From: Notospermus geniculatus
Lineage: Eukaryota > Nemertea > Pilidiophora > Heteronemertea > Lineidae
NCBI GenBank assembly: GCA_002633025.1
Contig: NMRB01000001.1
Location: 309,433-373,432 of the forward strand
DNA: 64,000 bases
Reading direction: 5' to 3'
In this document: positions 19,151 through 31,459 of the stretch, piece by piece
Layout: each line of letters begins with the position of its first letter
Numbering within the stretch: the first letter of the stretch is position 1
Made by a program: the position numbers and the translations under genes
Notes under the pieces: model-generated
The model's input: the letters and a program-made list of their open reading frames with translations, nothing else
Databases searched by the model: none
Told to the model about the DNA's origin: nothing

Positions 19151-20732
19151 CCTTGGGCGAATAGGACTTGGAGATGTAGGCGTAGGCCTAATGTATGTCT
19201 GATGAACAGGGTAGCTTAATTCTTGATGTGAAAAACAGTCTGGCGTGGTGTATGACGTACGCAAATGTGACGTTGTGGACTATAGCCGGTCGAATGCATT
19301 GCTACATTGTATCATTTTCATCGATCTTGCCATACGAACACTTTGTTGTAGGCTACTTTATGGGTCACTGCGTACAAAGTGTTTGGCTGACCTGCTGGCA
19401 TACTAGTAATACCGGTAGGCATAGATCTAGGCCTACTGGTTGGTGTCAGGGCGAGCCCGAATGTCCTTGCATGAAACTCGGAGAAACAATAACCGTAGTA
19501 TTGGTAGGTTATTTAAACGGTCATGATTTTTATAAGCTCAGTAGGCCATTTGCAGTAGAGCGTAGGCCTAGTACTAGGCCTACACAGAAATCCTCGGTGT
19601 TGGGGCTTTTTGGAGGCTTTTTGGACAGTTTTTGATAGGCCTACTGCTCCGTGACGGTGTCAAGAGGCGTCATCTGAGAATGAAGGAATCGCCGTGAGAA
19701 AATCTCAGCTGACGCGGACGACGTACACACAGTAAAAGAAATCAACTCAAGTCTTGAAGTGGAGATCAGAGTCTCAGTTTAATTTAAGGTACAAAATGTT
19801 CGAAACACTTCCTTTTGAGTCAAAATGAAACAGAAAATATTTCGGCCCGAGACAATGACACCTTGTTCAGAGAGCAAATTAATATTTCGGGTTGAAATGC
19901 TGCTGACTGCAGCCCGCTGACAGTCTCGATCTCAGAGAACATATTTCACGCCGATATGTCATGTAGGCCATAAGTGTTCGACTTTCGAGCGGTTAAATTA
20001 TAGGCCTAGGCCTAAAATAGGGCCTAAATATGTTTTTTTCATGAGATGTTTTATTGAGGACCGACCGGGTTGTTCCAAGAACAACAGCTTTCCCCGTGTA
20101 GATGTCTGGATATGTGGTGCTGGGACCAAAGTTCTTTTTTTTTCTAATACCGTATTTATTTCTGGTGTTCGAAAGTTCGAAACGCTTCGTTTTTTCGTAT
20201 CTTGTATCACGCTACGGTCATGACAGAGGCCTATCGATATGGAACGCACTACCCGACCTGTCGGGATAATACAGCACGTGGGTTCTCATTAATGTGATTA
20301 GTGATGTTGCATTTTGACGTCATCATAGTCGACCAATCAGATGCCGCATGATGCGTTCCGACACGAACCAAAACGTCCGATTGACCTTCATTGACCTTTG
20401 CGTGGGCTCGTCGACAAGGCTCGTAGGGGTGAAGGGAAGGTTAAAAAATTATTTTTTGCTAAAAAGTATGTTAAAATTCGCTTTAAAATGATGATTGGCC
20501 TGGATTAAATAGTGCGAATAGATCCGAAAATAATTGATTTTGATGTGGGCCTAAAATATATAACAATCGTATTTCAATCCTTCATGATCATCTTGATCTT
20601 TTTTGTTTCCATTAGGCACAGCCTAGGGGCCTAGGCCTAGGCCTACCTGTTTTCATTATCGTTTGGACTAATCTATTTCGTGGCCGAATCTCCCAATCCT
20701 ATCGACGCTTTGAGAAGTATTAGGGAATGTGA
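19151..20732. other. No gene recognised; AGGCCTA-rich
   Basis: Intergenic sequence with repeated TAGGCCTAGGCCTA motifs and no supported exon. A frame at 19195-19635 has no recognisable domain and is probably spurious. Confidence 0.45.
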
Positions 20733-20804
20733 CCAATGAGAGTGTTCGACGGCCTCTTCGGGTTTAATGAAATTTCACGTGACCAAAAAGGGTCCATATA
20801 AAAG
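20733..20804 (+). promoter_or_regulatory. CCAAT and TATA boxes of the OB-fold-like gene
   Basis: CCAAT at 20733-20737 and TATAAAAG at 20797-20804 lie 153 and 86 bases upstream of the ATG at 20890. A transcription start around 20828 is expected from TATA spacing. The same arrangement precedes the paralogue at 36870. Confidence 0.65.
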
Positions 20805-20889
20805 CCTGCTGGTGCTTTGCGAAAGCAAAATCTCTAGAAATATCAAAACGTGTGAATTACGCTGCTGGTTACGAGATTTTAAAGCCGAC

Positions 20890-23800
20890 ATGGCGTCTAA
20901 GCAGCATAGACCTAGTAACATCAAAAATTTGCACCGAATTCTTATTCTGAACACTCCAAAGTGTTCCCCTTCAGGGAGTTTGTGGATGGCTTCTGTATTG
21001 ATCAATGAAAAAGACGATCGTGTCTTCACCATGTACTGGCCAGCAACAGTGCATCAGAAATGTATTGTGAAAGGAGGGTTTCTAATTGTTACAAATGCAA
21101 TTCTGACCCCCGAAAGGGTAGCATTAAGACTGCAACCAACCACAAAAGTAAGTAGGCCTAGGCCTAGGCCTTGCGCGTATTTTCGCAGNACGGACGATAC
21201 GGAAGTAGGGCCTACCCTTCAAAAGTACGATTTAACCATGTCTGCCAAAACTGTGCAGTGAGACCACACCACATGCTCACCAGCTCACCAAACTGTGTAT
21301 TGAGACCTGGAAAGATGCAACATGGCGGCCATGACTGTGGCATGGCGGCAATCTCATCAGATTTTGCATTCTAATTGTCATGATTGTGGAAGTTTAGCAT
21401 GTTTTCAACTGCTTCTGGTACATTTGACCCTTCATAAGCATAAAATAGTGTGTGTGGTCCGTAGGCCTATCTGGGGCTTTTTTGGCATGCATAGTATTGT
21501 GCAAGATTTCACTTGCGTTTTCACTAAGATTTCCGACAAGATGATGATCAGTCACTAGGCCTAGGCCTAGGCTAGTCTGGTCAGTGATGATCATCAAACA
21601 TGTACATGGGCCTACTAGCCTGGCCTATTCGTAATTCGTAATTCGATGATGCAAGATTTGAGCGCAAAACGGGGCCTACGCCACGGAAGTTTTCATGGTT
21701 ACTTAAACCCCTGGAATCAATCCGAACTGAGAGTAGGCCTACTGAAATAAATACCCCCAAAAAATCCGGAAAAATGGTGATATTTAGGCCTAGGCCAGGG
21801 GCCTAACTGGAAAAATTCCGGAAGGCATGAATCGGGGGTTGGCAGCTTTTTTTGATATTCAAAGTCAGATAATACTTAGGCCTATAGGCCTAGATACTCT
21901 TCAATAGGCCTTATCGCACCTAGCACATGGCCAATCAGCATAAATCAGCGAAGCGGAAAAGGCCCAACCATCAGCGCCCCCGCAGTACATTCACAATGCA
22001 TCGCCCTATGCATGGCGTGCATTTTTTGTCAACATTGGCCAATAAAAGTCACTTCCAAAAGCCTGATGTGCCTAAACTAACTAGCTACGTGGGCGGCGGT
22101 ATAAAGTGATTCAAGTGGATCAATTATTGACCACTGATCGTCTTCGCGATCGCCAAAAATCGATGATTAGTCCATGTAAACAACGCCAAAACATTATCAT
22201 ATTATCGTGCAACCCCACGCTGATTGGTCAATAACTGACACGTGAGGGCCACCATGATGATAACATCATGACATGTGCTAATCTTTTGGAATTAACCATC
22301 GATTTTTTGCGATCGCGAGAACGATCGGTAGTCAATATTTTATCGATTTGAATCACTTCATAACGCCTCCCACGTAGCTAGTTAGTTTTGGCACATCCGG
22401 CTTTTGGAAGTTGCTTTTATTGGCCATTGTTTACAAAAAATGCAGGCCATGCACAGGGCGATGCATTGTGAATGTACTGCGGGGGCGCTGATGGTTGGGC
22501 CTTTTCCGCTTCGCTGATTTTATGCTGATTAGCCATGTGCTAGGTGCGATAAGGCCTATTAGGCTACAGTTTGATACCATGATAAAAAACAGATCAGCAT
22601 ATATAGGCCTAGGCCTATCATAGTACCGGTACCGTACATACACATAACCTGGTTCCCTGGGCGTCCGACGGTGGCGCTGGCCGACGATTCGTGTCGGAGC
22701 CCAGGTATCCGCAACTCAGACTAGGCCTAGGCCTACGTGCCGGAATTCCGGCAGGTAGTAGCCGAGGGAACCAGGTTAACATACACAGTGATGTATAGAA
22801 CTTTCTTTCACAATCGATATTTAGGCCTAATTCATATGAGAGCCCTGAGGAATCGGAACTAAAGAGTACTAGAAGACGTATCAGAACAACCTGCCGGATC
22901 CAGGGGGGGGGGCGTGGGGGGCGTATGCTCCCCCTATTTTTGGCAGAGTAGTGATTTTTTTTAGCAAGAAAAATTTAATCACATAAAAATTCGAGTATTT
23001 TGCTCTCAGATGCCAGGAAAATGCATATAAACGCACTTAAAATTGTCAAATTTCTCTGGGGAGGGCCTCCAGACCCCCCGTTTGGGCTTCATTGTTTCGG
23101 TGCTCACCACTTCAGGCGGGCGGCATTGAGCTATGCCGCCACTTTCTGTCAATCCTGGATCCGCCCCTGCCTGCTAGTACAAATGAAATTTCTTCTACCG
23201 GTATTGCAAAAGATGAAGTGATTTTATCTTTTCAGATCTTCCCGACGGGACCTTTTGCTTATAATGAAGACACGGAGCGTGCTTTCTTGAATGCAGATGT
23301 TGTTACACTGCCTGAAGTTTTACAATCGCCTAAGAAGCGACGCGTGTCTATAAAGGGGACTGTCCATTCGGTAGGTATGCCTGTGTACTTAGTGTAGGCC
23401 TAAGCATCAGAGAGGTGTTTTTGTTGTCAATAGTTCTGCGTGATTGTTTAGGTAAAATTTCAATACAATGCAGCGTAATTCTTATTATTTTAGGTTTCCC
23501 CCAAGAAAACTGGGGCCAATTGGACTCGCCGCGATATAAACATAAGTGACGGAAATGCCAGCGTTACATTGAAACTGTGGAATGAGACAGCCGACTACAT
23601 TAACGAAGATGATACAAATCGACGCATTGTAGTAAAGAACGTTGAGGTTGATAAGTTCCAGGACAGAACGTCATTGAAAGACACGACTGAAATTATTGTG
23701 GAGGTAAGTTCAACATACCTGGGTCCAAAATTTTTTTATGTTTTTTGGGACCATGACTTCTTGTTATATTGTACCTCAGGTTAAATCTTCTCTTATGCTG

Positions 23801-24336
23801 CTACTAGTACATGTACGAACCAGGAGTGTGGGATTGTCATAGGTGAAGGGAATCCTCAGTTCAGTTTTCAGGTGTGCCGCCACAGGATTGGAGTTCTCAA
23901 GGATCATGACTCAGATTCTTGAATTGATGAAAGTTGATTGTTGAATGCAACAGGTTTAAATTACCAAAAGTAAAATAGTTGACGTGGTTAACATAGTAGG
24001 GACCTGGGAAATCTTCAATATTGAAAGCCATGAAAGTAGGCCTATTCCTTCAACCTGTAAATGCTGCTTAAAATGTGCATTCATGTTAATTTCTTTATTT
24101 GATAGGTACAAAATGATGAAGCCAGAAAAGTTGAAATCGAAGTCATTGCCAAGAAAATTATTGGCAATGAGCCATTAGTCTACGAGTACCTCGCAGTTGT
24201 CCGTGATGGTAACAGTGACGGTTGTGCTCAGACATTCACGACTTCAGAAAACTGCCCAGCAGTTCCTGCAATGAATGAGTTGCCGGCAGAATTTCAAGTG
24301 CTGTTAAAGGATGATGTGATCGAAAAATTCCTGTAA
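20890..24336 (+). CDS. OB-fold-like protein, four exons
   Basis: Exons: 20890-21147, 23236-23370, 23494-23703 and 24106-24336, all joined in phase 0 with GT-AG borders (donors gtaagt, gtaggt, gtaagt; acceptors cag, tag, tag). The product is about 277 residues. Exon 1 contains the pattern KDDRVFTMYW...KGGFLIVTNA; exon 3 contains NISDGNASVTLKLWNETADY. Both resemble beta-strand patterns of RPA1-like OB folds (single-stranded DNA binding), but I recognise no named orthologue. ATG at 20890 was chosen because it follows a TATA box by 93 bases; an earlier in-frame ATG at 20767 precedes the TATA. The last exon ends with DDVIEKFL and a TAA. Intron 1 holds three MITEs. RPA-like proteins are known Helitron accessory genes, so a transposon-related origin is possible. 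Confidence 0.7.
21905..22562. mobile_element. Large foldback element in intron 1
   Basis: The arms of about 250 bp begin AATAGGCCTTATCGCACC on the left and are reverse-complemented on the right, ending GGTGCGATAAGGCCTATT. The arms include the GGGGGCGCTGATGG and CTACGTGGG segments in both orientations. The unpaired centre is about 100 bases. No transposase. Confidence 0.85.
22646..22782. mobile_element. Small MITE with AACCTGGTTCCCT ends
   Basis: AACCTGGTTCCCTGGGC at the left and its partner GAGGGAACCAGGTT at the right bound about 135 bases. An inner hairpin is formed by GACGGTGGCG...CGTGTCGG. In intron 1 of the OB-fold-like gene. Confidence 0.7.
22890..23172. mobile_element. MITE of the GGCGGATCCAGG family
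   Basis: The left end is CCGGATCCAGG followed by a G tract; the right end is CCTGGATCCGCCCC. The same family, with CAGTGGCGGATCCA ends and a G tract, is inserted in the DIRS element at 59923-60123. It lies just before exon 2 of the OB-fold-like gene. Confidence 0.75.
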
Positions 24337-25208
24337 TCAGGTAACAAGTAATCATGTAATCATGTATTAGGAGTAGGAGCATGTGTTGTTTTTATTTTGT
24401 GTTGTGGTTGTTATTTTCGCCACTTCAGGAATTTCAGTTCTGATCTTTGGGAAAGTGGAAAAAGCTATGCATTTGCAAATTGCATGGATTGTTTTTGTGT
24501 TAAACAGAATAATCCCTGCAATTTGCAACTTCATAGCTTTCTTCATTTTCTCAAGTCTCAGAACTGAAATTCGTCAATTGATGAAAATGAATATTTCCCT
24601 TTGTGTAAGATTACGGTAGTACAGAAAACAAGTGCTAACACTGAAGTCTTGGTGCCTTCTCAGGAGAACTGAAGTGCGTGCAAGGAGGGATTCTTCTGCA
24701 GCGTGCCAAATTCTGTTCATTTAGATATGTTCTTGACATTTGTTTGTATGAAAACAAGCGAGTGAAATGTCCGTTTCGTAACGTTGAAATTTTGGATCAA
24801 AAAATTCCTGTAATCAGTAATCATGTATTAGGAGTAGGAGCATGTGTTATTTTAATTTTGTGTTGTGGTTCTCATTTTCACCACTTCAGGAATTTCAGTT
24901 CTGATCTTTGGGAAAATGGAAAAAGCTATGCATTTGCAAATTGCATGGATTGTTTTTGTGTTAAACAGAATAATCCCTGCAATTTGCAACTTCATAGCTT
25001 TCTTCATTTTCTCAAGTCTTGGAAGAGATTTGTCAATTGACGAAAATGAATATTCCTGTTTGCGTAAGATTATTATGCATAGTAGGCCTACAGAAAAGAA
25101 CTGCTAACACTGAAGTCTTTGAAGTCTTGGTGCCTTCTCAGGAGAACTGAAGTGCGTGCAAGGAGGGATTCTTTTGCAACGTGCCAAATTCTGTTCATTA
25201 GATATGTA
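24322..25208 (+). repeat. Tandem duplication of about 470 bp at the 3' end of the OB-fold-like gene
   Basis: The segment from AAAATTCCTGTAATCAG (24326) through to CGTGCCAAATTCTGTTCATT (about 24722) is repeated from 24797 to about 25200 with high identity, including the GAATTTCAGTTCTGATCTTT and ATTTGCAACTTCATAGC blocks. The first copy begins at the end of the last exon, so the stop codon and 3' UTR were duplicated. Confidence 0.85.
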
Positions 25209-26375
25209 AGTTTGTGGATGGCTTCTGTATTGTCATGGAATTGTGATGACATGCATGACTTGTGCAGGTAGAGGATGTCAACTCACCTGCCATGCTGCTA
25301 ACAGTTTCAGTACCACAATCCAATTCGTTTCAATTATCAGTAATCAATGTCTGAAGGTTGAATATGGCAAGTGTGGCTTTATTGTTAGCTTTTTGTATTT
25401 GTAAATGTCATGTCTTTGTTGAAATAACTTCGTGGTTTAATGATTTACATAGTAGTGAAATTTATGTTTGAAGAATCCTACATGTTCCTGCAAACAAAGT
25501 GATGTTCATGTATTCTTAGGATAAATACTGTATTTCTAGGCTAAACGGGAACCAGATTGGGTTCCAATGTCCAGTGAGGTTATTTCAACAAAAAAAACCA
25601 CTGATTTAGTTAGTCATGTCCATTATTAATAGTCTTTGAATAATATTATGATCAATATCATGTGAATTTTGCAGGAAGAATAGTAAGCAAAAGTAAAAGA
25701 GGCTACATGTATTGTGCTGTGTCGATTGAGAGTAGCAGAATTGCTTGTGATAGTTCTTTGTGAACTTCTGTGGTCTGGGCTCTGAAAATCTTTGCAACAT
25801 TGAGGTTGAAGGTGAGATCTTGTCACTGTGTTGTATGAGTATTCATTATAATTGTTGCATTTTCTACTTGGAAATAAAAACACAATTGCAGCATATGTCA
25901 ACATCTTTCAAGTCTTCATTTGTGATTTGTTCTGTGGTGTTGTTGTTTCATACTGGCATTTGTTTTTCAGCCCGCCTTTAGGAGAATGCTGAAAAAATGT
26001 GGTAACTGTTTATGAAGTGGCCAATTCCATGTCCCTTGGCTAACAATGGGGTACCAGCAAACAAAAGGTGGCGCTGGTCATCAACCTGGTTAAAACAGAG
26101 GTGCGCATGCCTTTGCAATTGTTGAAAGTCATCAGCAGCATCATGTGTCATTCTGACGTTACAAAACTGCTTCATTCACAATGCTGTCGTTTACGCTAAA
26201 ATGGTCAACTTTTCAATTAAATTCATCATGTTCCTGCAAAGGTTTTTGCTCAAAAGCAATAAGAATAGATATATTTTATCATTTGTGTACTTAATGATAG
26301 AAAATTAAAATGAGAGATTGAGTGCGACGTTTTAGTTGTATTTTAGAAACGGGGTGTGCTATTCCGAATTAATTG
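25209..26375. other. No gene recognised
   Basis: AT-rich sequence that could contain the distal 3' UTR of the OB-fold-like gene. No clear exon or repeat structure. Confidence 0.4.
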
Positions 26376-26745
26376 GAAAATAACGTCAGCCTCACTTTCA
26401 ATGACATAGTTATACCCAGGTTGATACACCGCGTCATGGATTAGTTCTGCCAGTACCCGATTGCTCAACATTTCATGCATTTGATGTTGGATAAAAGATA
26501 AGTGTAAACCGTGAAATTTTTGTAGTGCTGCTTTTCGTACTTCACAAATTCACCAAGAACAGAAAATAACGTTAACCTCACTTTCAATGACATAGTTATA
26601 CCCAGGTTGATACACCGCGTCATGGATTAGTTCTGCCAGTACCTGATTGCTCAACATTTCATGCATTTGATGTTGGATAAAAGATAACTGTAAACCGTGA
26701 AATTTTTGTAGTGCTGCTTTTCATACTTCACAAATTCGCCAACAA
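26376..26745. repeat. Tandem duplication, two 185-bp units
   Basis: The units 26376-26561 and 26562-26745 are almost identical and contain ATGACATAGTTATACCCAGG and TTTTTGTAGTGCTGCTTTTC. Few substitutions separate them, so the duplication is recent or a product of assembly. Confidence 0.9.
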
Positions 26746-26926
26746 TAACATTTCAGAATAATGCCTTGGGACTTGATAAAGACCCAGTGATTTGAGTTTG
26801 CTTTTGACCCCTAATCATGAAAAATGCTGGTGAAAATTTCATGGTTTACAGTACCGGTAGTTAACCGTGCTCAGACATAAGGTTAGCAAATGGTTTGCTG
26901 GTGGAGTCAGGACTGAGGTGCGAGGA

Positions 26927-27630
26927 ATCCAGGGCCCAGTTACTGAAACAGCGTTAAATCTATCATGGTGCTAGGGATAACCCGACGCCAGTGAGCGATA
27001 GCTAACGTAGCGCTAGATAATGGTTCTCGAGACAGCGTTAGCACCAGCGATACCTAACGCTGTCTAACGCCATGTTTAACGCTAGTTGCTAGGGATATGT
27101 TTTCTTGACATTGTAAATTGAAGATGGCAGCCACTGGAGCAACCATGTCAAGTGTGTCAAGAAAAACAGGGAGAAACCCCCAAATTTAAGTTATCCCGAG
27201 TCAATTTCTTGAGTGCAGTATGCAGCAGAGGAGTTCCTAACAGTGAGGGGCACGTTTGGGGCCAATGTGTGAAAAATAGACAATCTTCCAAGTTAGAGGC
27301 AGTCAGCCAACTTGTGAATATTTCATATTTCTTTTTCAGTCTCTAATTTTATACTTTAGGCCACTATATGGAAAAAAATATACACATAAAATGCATTATT
27401 TAGGGTCATCTAAGAAAAGAATATGGAATTTAGCATGGACTTATCGCTGGCTAGAGGTGGGTCATACACGCGTTAACTTTAACGCTGACTTAGCACCATT
27501 GTCAAGATTATCGCTCATTCTGGAACCCGCTTAGCACCACGCTAAAGTTAACATGGCTTTAACTAGGGTTTAATGCCACGCTAACGGCTATCGCTGAGTT
27601 AGCGTTGTTTCAGGAACTGGACCCAGGGAT
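26927..27630. mobile_element. DNA element with GGGCCCAGTTACTGAAAC ends
   Basis: The left end CAGGGCCCAGTTACTGAAAC is mirrored at the right by GTTTCAGGAACTGGACCCAG. Next to the ends are further inverted GCGTTA/TAACGC modules. The interior (27123-27340) has a short coding-looking stretch (AATGATMSSVSRKTGR) without recognised domain. A similar GGGGCCGGTTGCACAAAAC end occurs at 28794. Confidence 0.65.
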
Positions 27631-28793
27631 TTGGGGCAGAGAGGTAGGTCAGGGCTGCTGCAAGCGGTCTGGCACGTGGGTACCAAATGCTGAGGGGGGT
27701 TAATCTAGGGGGGCCTCCCCTATGGCATACAGACGTTGATTCACAGATAAAAACCCAATATCTTTAATATTCTCTGTACCGTACATGTATTTAGTCATAC
27801 AGATTAACATTCACTATTTTGTACTACATTGCTTGGTAGGCACTGCCATAACACATGTGTTAAAAGCCCCAGAGCCTAGGCCTAGGCCTAATGAGAAGTT
27901 GTATCCATGAAAATTTCGAAATAGTCACACTGAGTGAAAACTTTAAGTACTATGGTCAATTACAATTACCTGTCGCATGATTTCCAAATATAACACTGAC
28001 TGACAATATTTTATTTACTCAATGTTTTGATATTTTCGTCGAGTTTTTAAGTTTTGGTAGAGTAGTGAACCAGTACGTCATGTATTATATGGTTCCTTTA
28101 AAATGGTCATGTGAAATTCCACTACACATGAAGAGGCCATTGAAGACTCTCATTAAAGAAAAATGTAAAACTGAAAAAAATGGGATAGATGGAACTGCAA
28201 CTGTTACAGTCAATGAAAATTACCGTACTGAACCGAATCAGATAATTTTACCAAATTGTTCCTTGAAACATTTTGTGTGAGAATTCTGCAGAAATTGAAA
28301 ACCTTTCAGGCAATCAGTCTTCAATAGTTATCTGTTTCTTACTGCTGAATTACAGCGGCAATACCGGGTACTCGTATTGAAACTCGCACCAACTCTAGCA
28401 ATCTTGTCAACCACAATGTTCCTGATCTGTCTTCCTATGTTCATGTTTACTCTTTGTTTACAACACCAGTCTACTAAAACTTAATAGCTGTTAGACATGG
28501 TACTCTATAGTCCATCTGATTCGCACAAGATCTCTCCCATGGCACAATATATCTCGCATACCGGTACTCTTTTTGTGACTGAATCGTAATACAAAGTACC
28601 GGTAGGTCTGAACAATTTTCATCTGCTGCTGTGTCACACACCATCTGTTAACATCCATGGTGGGCATAGAGGGATCACTACTCTTAGTCTATATCACCTG
28701 AAAATTAATGGAGAAATATCATGAGAAACATTTACCGGTACAGTGGAAATTCGAAATACATTAAGTCATGTTTTATTGACCTCCTGTACACCA
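27631..28793. other. No gene recognised
   Basis: Intergenic. The frame at 28065-28280 shows no recognised motif. Scattered ACCGGTAC palindromes. Confidence 0.4.
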
Positions 28794-28980
28794 GGGGCCG
28801 GTTGCACAAAACTCATGTTAGCACTAACATGGTGTTAGTGATAACTTTTATGTTAGATGACGTCAAAATCCATTGTCATTTTACGTCATTTAGGCCTAAC
28901 ATGATGTTAGCGCTAACATGATGTTAGCACTAACATGATGTTAGCGCTAACATGATGTTAGCGCTAACATGATGTTAGGA
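28794..28980. repeat. Palindromic tandem repeat TAACATGATGTTAGCGC
   Basis: After a GGCCGGTTGCACAAAAC start, units of 17-18 bases (GCTAACATGATGTTAGC), each an almost perfect palindrome, repeat about five times at 28896-28980. Related single units lie at 28817-28840. Confidence 0.8.
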
Positions 28981-29704
28981 CATGTAGGAACATATTTGCA
29001 TTGCATACAAAGGACTAATTCTTCGGAATCGCCAGATGCCCAGTTTTATTGAGGTAGGCCTAAGCTTGTTTAATGTGGTTTTTGTGGCGATTTTCGACCG
29101 GGTGTCAGCAGCTATGGTCAGCGCCAGCGGTGTGTAGGCCTATTCAATGTACAGGAATTGTACATGTTTCCACTCCAGCCTTGTGTATTTTTATAGGCCG
29201 GGGTTTATAGACATGGATCCGTTTCTGCAATACGATTAGGCTATGGCGCGTGGATACACGGATGATCCGTTTCCCGAACGGCCGGGTTATAGGGCCTAGA
29301 CACACCGATCCGTGCCTCCAGGTTGATTATCGCTCTTCAAATGTCGGACACTTCTCATTCATGCATTCATGTCATTTGCGATGCGTTTGGCTGCCCAATC
29401 ACTGCACATGTGACATCAGTGTAGCAACAAATCTTTTGAGTCACCATTCAAGAACTAATTTGCATACTGAACATGCGCACTGGGGCCATGGCGCGAAAAC
29501 TGTGCAGAGTTTTCGTCGCAACACCAAAAGTACCTAAAGTCGGACGAGGTTGCCTGAATGTCGGACGCTCCCGTTTTTCTCAGAAATCCTTGAAAATGAA
29601 GATGCAGAACAATATTTTTGAAGACAAGGAACTGCAATCTACCTTACCTAATCAATGCCAAAAATATTGAATAATGTCACAGGAGGACTAGGCCCCCTAG
29701 GCCT
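28981..29704. other. No gene recognised
   Basis: Mixed sequence with AGGCCTA motifs; no supported exon or RNA gene. Confidence 0.4.
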
Positions 29705-29845
29705 GGTCTACATGATGCATGCATGCAAAGACAAGAAGCCCAACATCACTGAACATGCATGCATGCACATTTACATGCATAGCCCAGGCCCTATACTAGG
29801 CTATGCACAGATTGAGATCATGAGATGCATGCATGCATGCTTGAT
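29705..29845. repeat. ATGCATGC-rich simple repeat
   Basis: Runs of (GCAT)n such as GATGCATGCATGC recur at 29714, 29757 and 29824, with AGGCCTA-type motifs beside them. Confidence 0.6.
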
Positions 29846-30177
29846 AGGCTAAGACTGTTCAAATCTATCAATTCGAATGACCTTAGTGACCAATTAGGTA
29901 TTGATAAGTGTTACTACACATAAAAGAATAAGTCAAAGCATGTTACCTTACATGATGAAAGGTTAGTCATACTATAACAGCTCGTTGAACTTTTCAAGTG
30001 ATGAAGCACTTGGCCTATGCCATGGCAGCCATTTGTTTTGACATAGGTCTAGGCCTATAGTATCAGCCAGGTCGGACAGGAGACCAGTCATCATGGTGGG
30101 GAGGGAGAAAGGATCACCTAGGCCTACAATGCATCAAGGCTTTAAATAAAACAAAAATGACGATGTTTTGGCAGGAA

Positions 30178-30345
30178 AATTGGGCCAAAATTTGACGTAC
30201 ACTTAAGGGTCATTTAGAGGGAGGTAGCCTACATATCAACTTTAAGCACTCTGGGTCAAGGTGTTCCTGAATTAGCACTTGGATGATTTTCAGTTAGGCC
30301 ACCTGGTGGCCATACTGGATGCCCAATCTGGCCGAAACTCAGTGT
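30178..30345. repeat. Dispersed repeat R3, copy 1
   Basis: Contains AATTTGACGTACACTTAA, TTTAGAGGGAGGTA, CTCTGGGTCAAGGTGTTCCT and CCACCTGGTGGCCAT in order. The same order of blocks occurs at 56395-56660. The ordered conservation suggests an old dispersed element; class unknown. Confidence 0.7.
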
Positions 30346-30982
30346 TTTTAAAGATGCCCCACTAATACACATTTATGCAAGATATGAAGTCCCTCAGCGA
30401 AATAAAGACTTACTACGGCATGTTCGTTACTTTTCCAGAACTTTGACCTCTGTGACCTTGAAATGGAGGTCAAATCAAAAACCCGTTATATATGTTATGT
30501 GTCCTCATTAGATACACCTATGATAAAAATTTGGAGATGATCCAGTCATTCGTTTAGGAGTAATTGCACTTTTTGTGTTTTTGGTTTTGGCCACCTGGTA
30601 GCCAAGCGAAGAATCGAATCGGACCGAAACTTGGTGTCANTAGGTGCAGTTGGAAGGGAGGACGGCAAAAGTTCAAGCATATAATCTAGCGCGTAATTCA
30701 CGAATTTTATTGTCCCCATACACTTTTTCATACGCCAAAAAACCTACGCGTACCGGTAGCACAGTTCACCGGTCATCAGTCATGCATGTATCATTGTATC
30801 CCTGTGCTAGTGTGCATGCAGATGACGTGTGTGCCGTGATCATACACTGTGTTGGCATGCATTAGGCCTACTGTACTGTAGTCCAGCCTGACATCTCTAA
30901 GTTCAAGCAGCCCACCTGTTATTCATAAATCAGTGGTAGGCCTAACAGGAAGGGTTCAGCACAGACGATGAATTGCTGCTAA
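30346..30982. other. No gene recognised; contains an N at 30640
   Basis: Ordinary intergenic sequence. The single N at 30640 may be an artificial join. Confidence 0.4.
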
Positions 30983-31042
30983 AATAAAAGTGCATTCTGC
31001 AGATGGGCTGTGAGCAGCCCATCTGCAGAATGCACTTTTATT
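30983..31042. repeat. Perfect 60-bp hairpin
   Basis: The arms of 27 bases (starting AATAAAAGTGCATTCTGCAG) are perfectly complementary around a six-base loop GTGAGC. Perfect pairing over 27 bases implies recent origin or recurrent template switching. Confidence 0.95.
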
Positions 31043-31102
31043 CACAAACCTCAGGTACAACTATTGCAGTCTATCAATTCAGCTACTTGGCCTAGTATTC
31101 AT

Positions 31103-31292
31103 GTTTCTCTTTTTCATCTATTTCAGAATTTGGCACTTGTTTTCTGTAGACGCGATTTGCTTCCTGCAACACATTATTTAGTGCAAACGAACTTTCGCAG
31201 CTTCAGCGCAACAACCTCTTCCGGTACCACCCACATCTACACACCGTATAGGCTTAAATCTATACCTAGCACCTCTCTTTCACTTCACTGGA
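31103..31292 (+). repeat. Dispersed repeat R2, copy 1
   Basis: About 180 bases (containing TTCTGTAGACGCGATTTGC and CACCGTATAGGCTTAAATC) reappear in inverted orientation at 39312-39503. Identity is high. The frame carries a matching short peptide in both copies (FCRRDLLPATHYLVQTNF), but no known domain. Confidence 0.85.
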
Positions 31293-31429
31293 TACAACTA
31301 CCGACTATTGGATGGTACTGCTTGTTTTCAAGGTCATCTAATAATTTATGTACAATTGTCTCCCAATTGAGTGTGGAAAAAGATAGATAGAAATAAATAA
31401 AAATTTCCTACCTACCCAGTGATATCAAG

Positions 31430-31459
31430 ATGGTCCCTACATTGATATGTAGGGACCAT
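31430..31459. repeat. 30-bp hairpin (ATGGTCCCTACAT)
   Basis: ATGGTCCCTACAT...ATGTAGGGACCAT with a four-base loop, abutting the start of the Helentron fragment. Confidence 0.85.

Noticed and set aside
19195-19635. 146-codon plus-strand frame
   Set aside because: No domain, crosses AGGCCTA repeats, and shows no exon-like splice sites.
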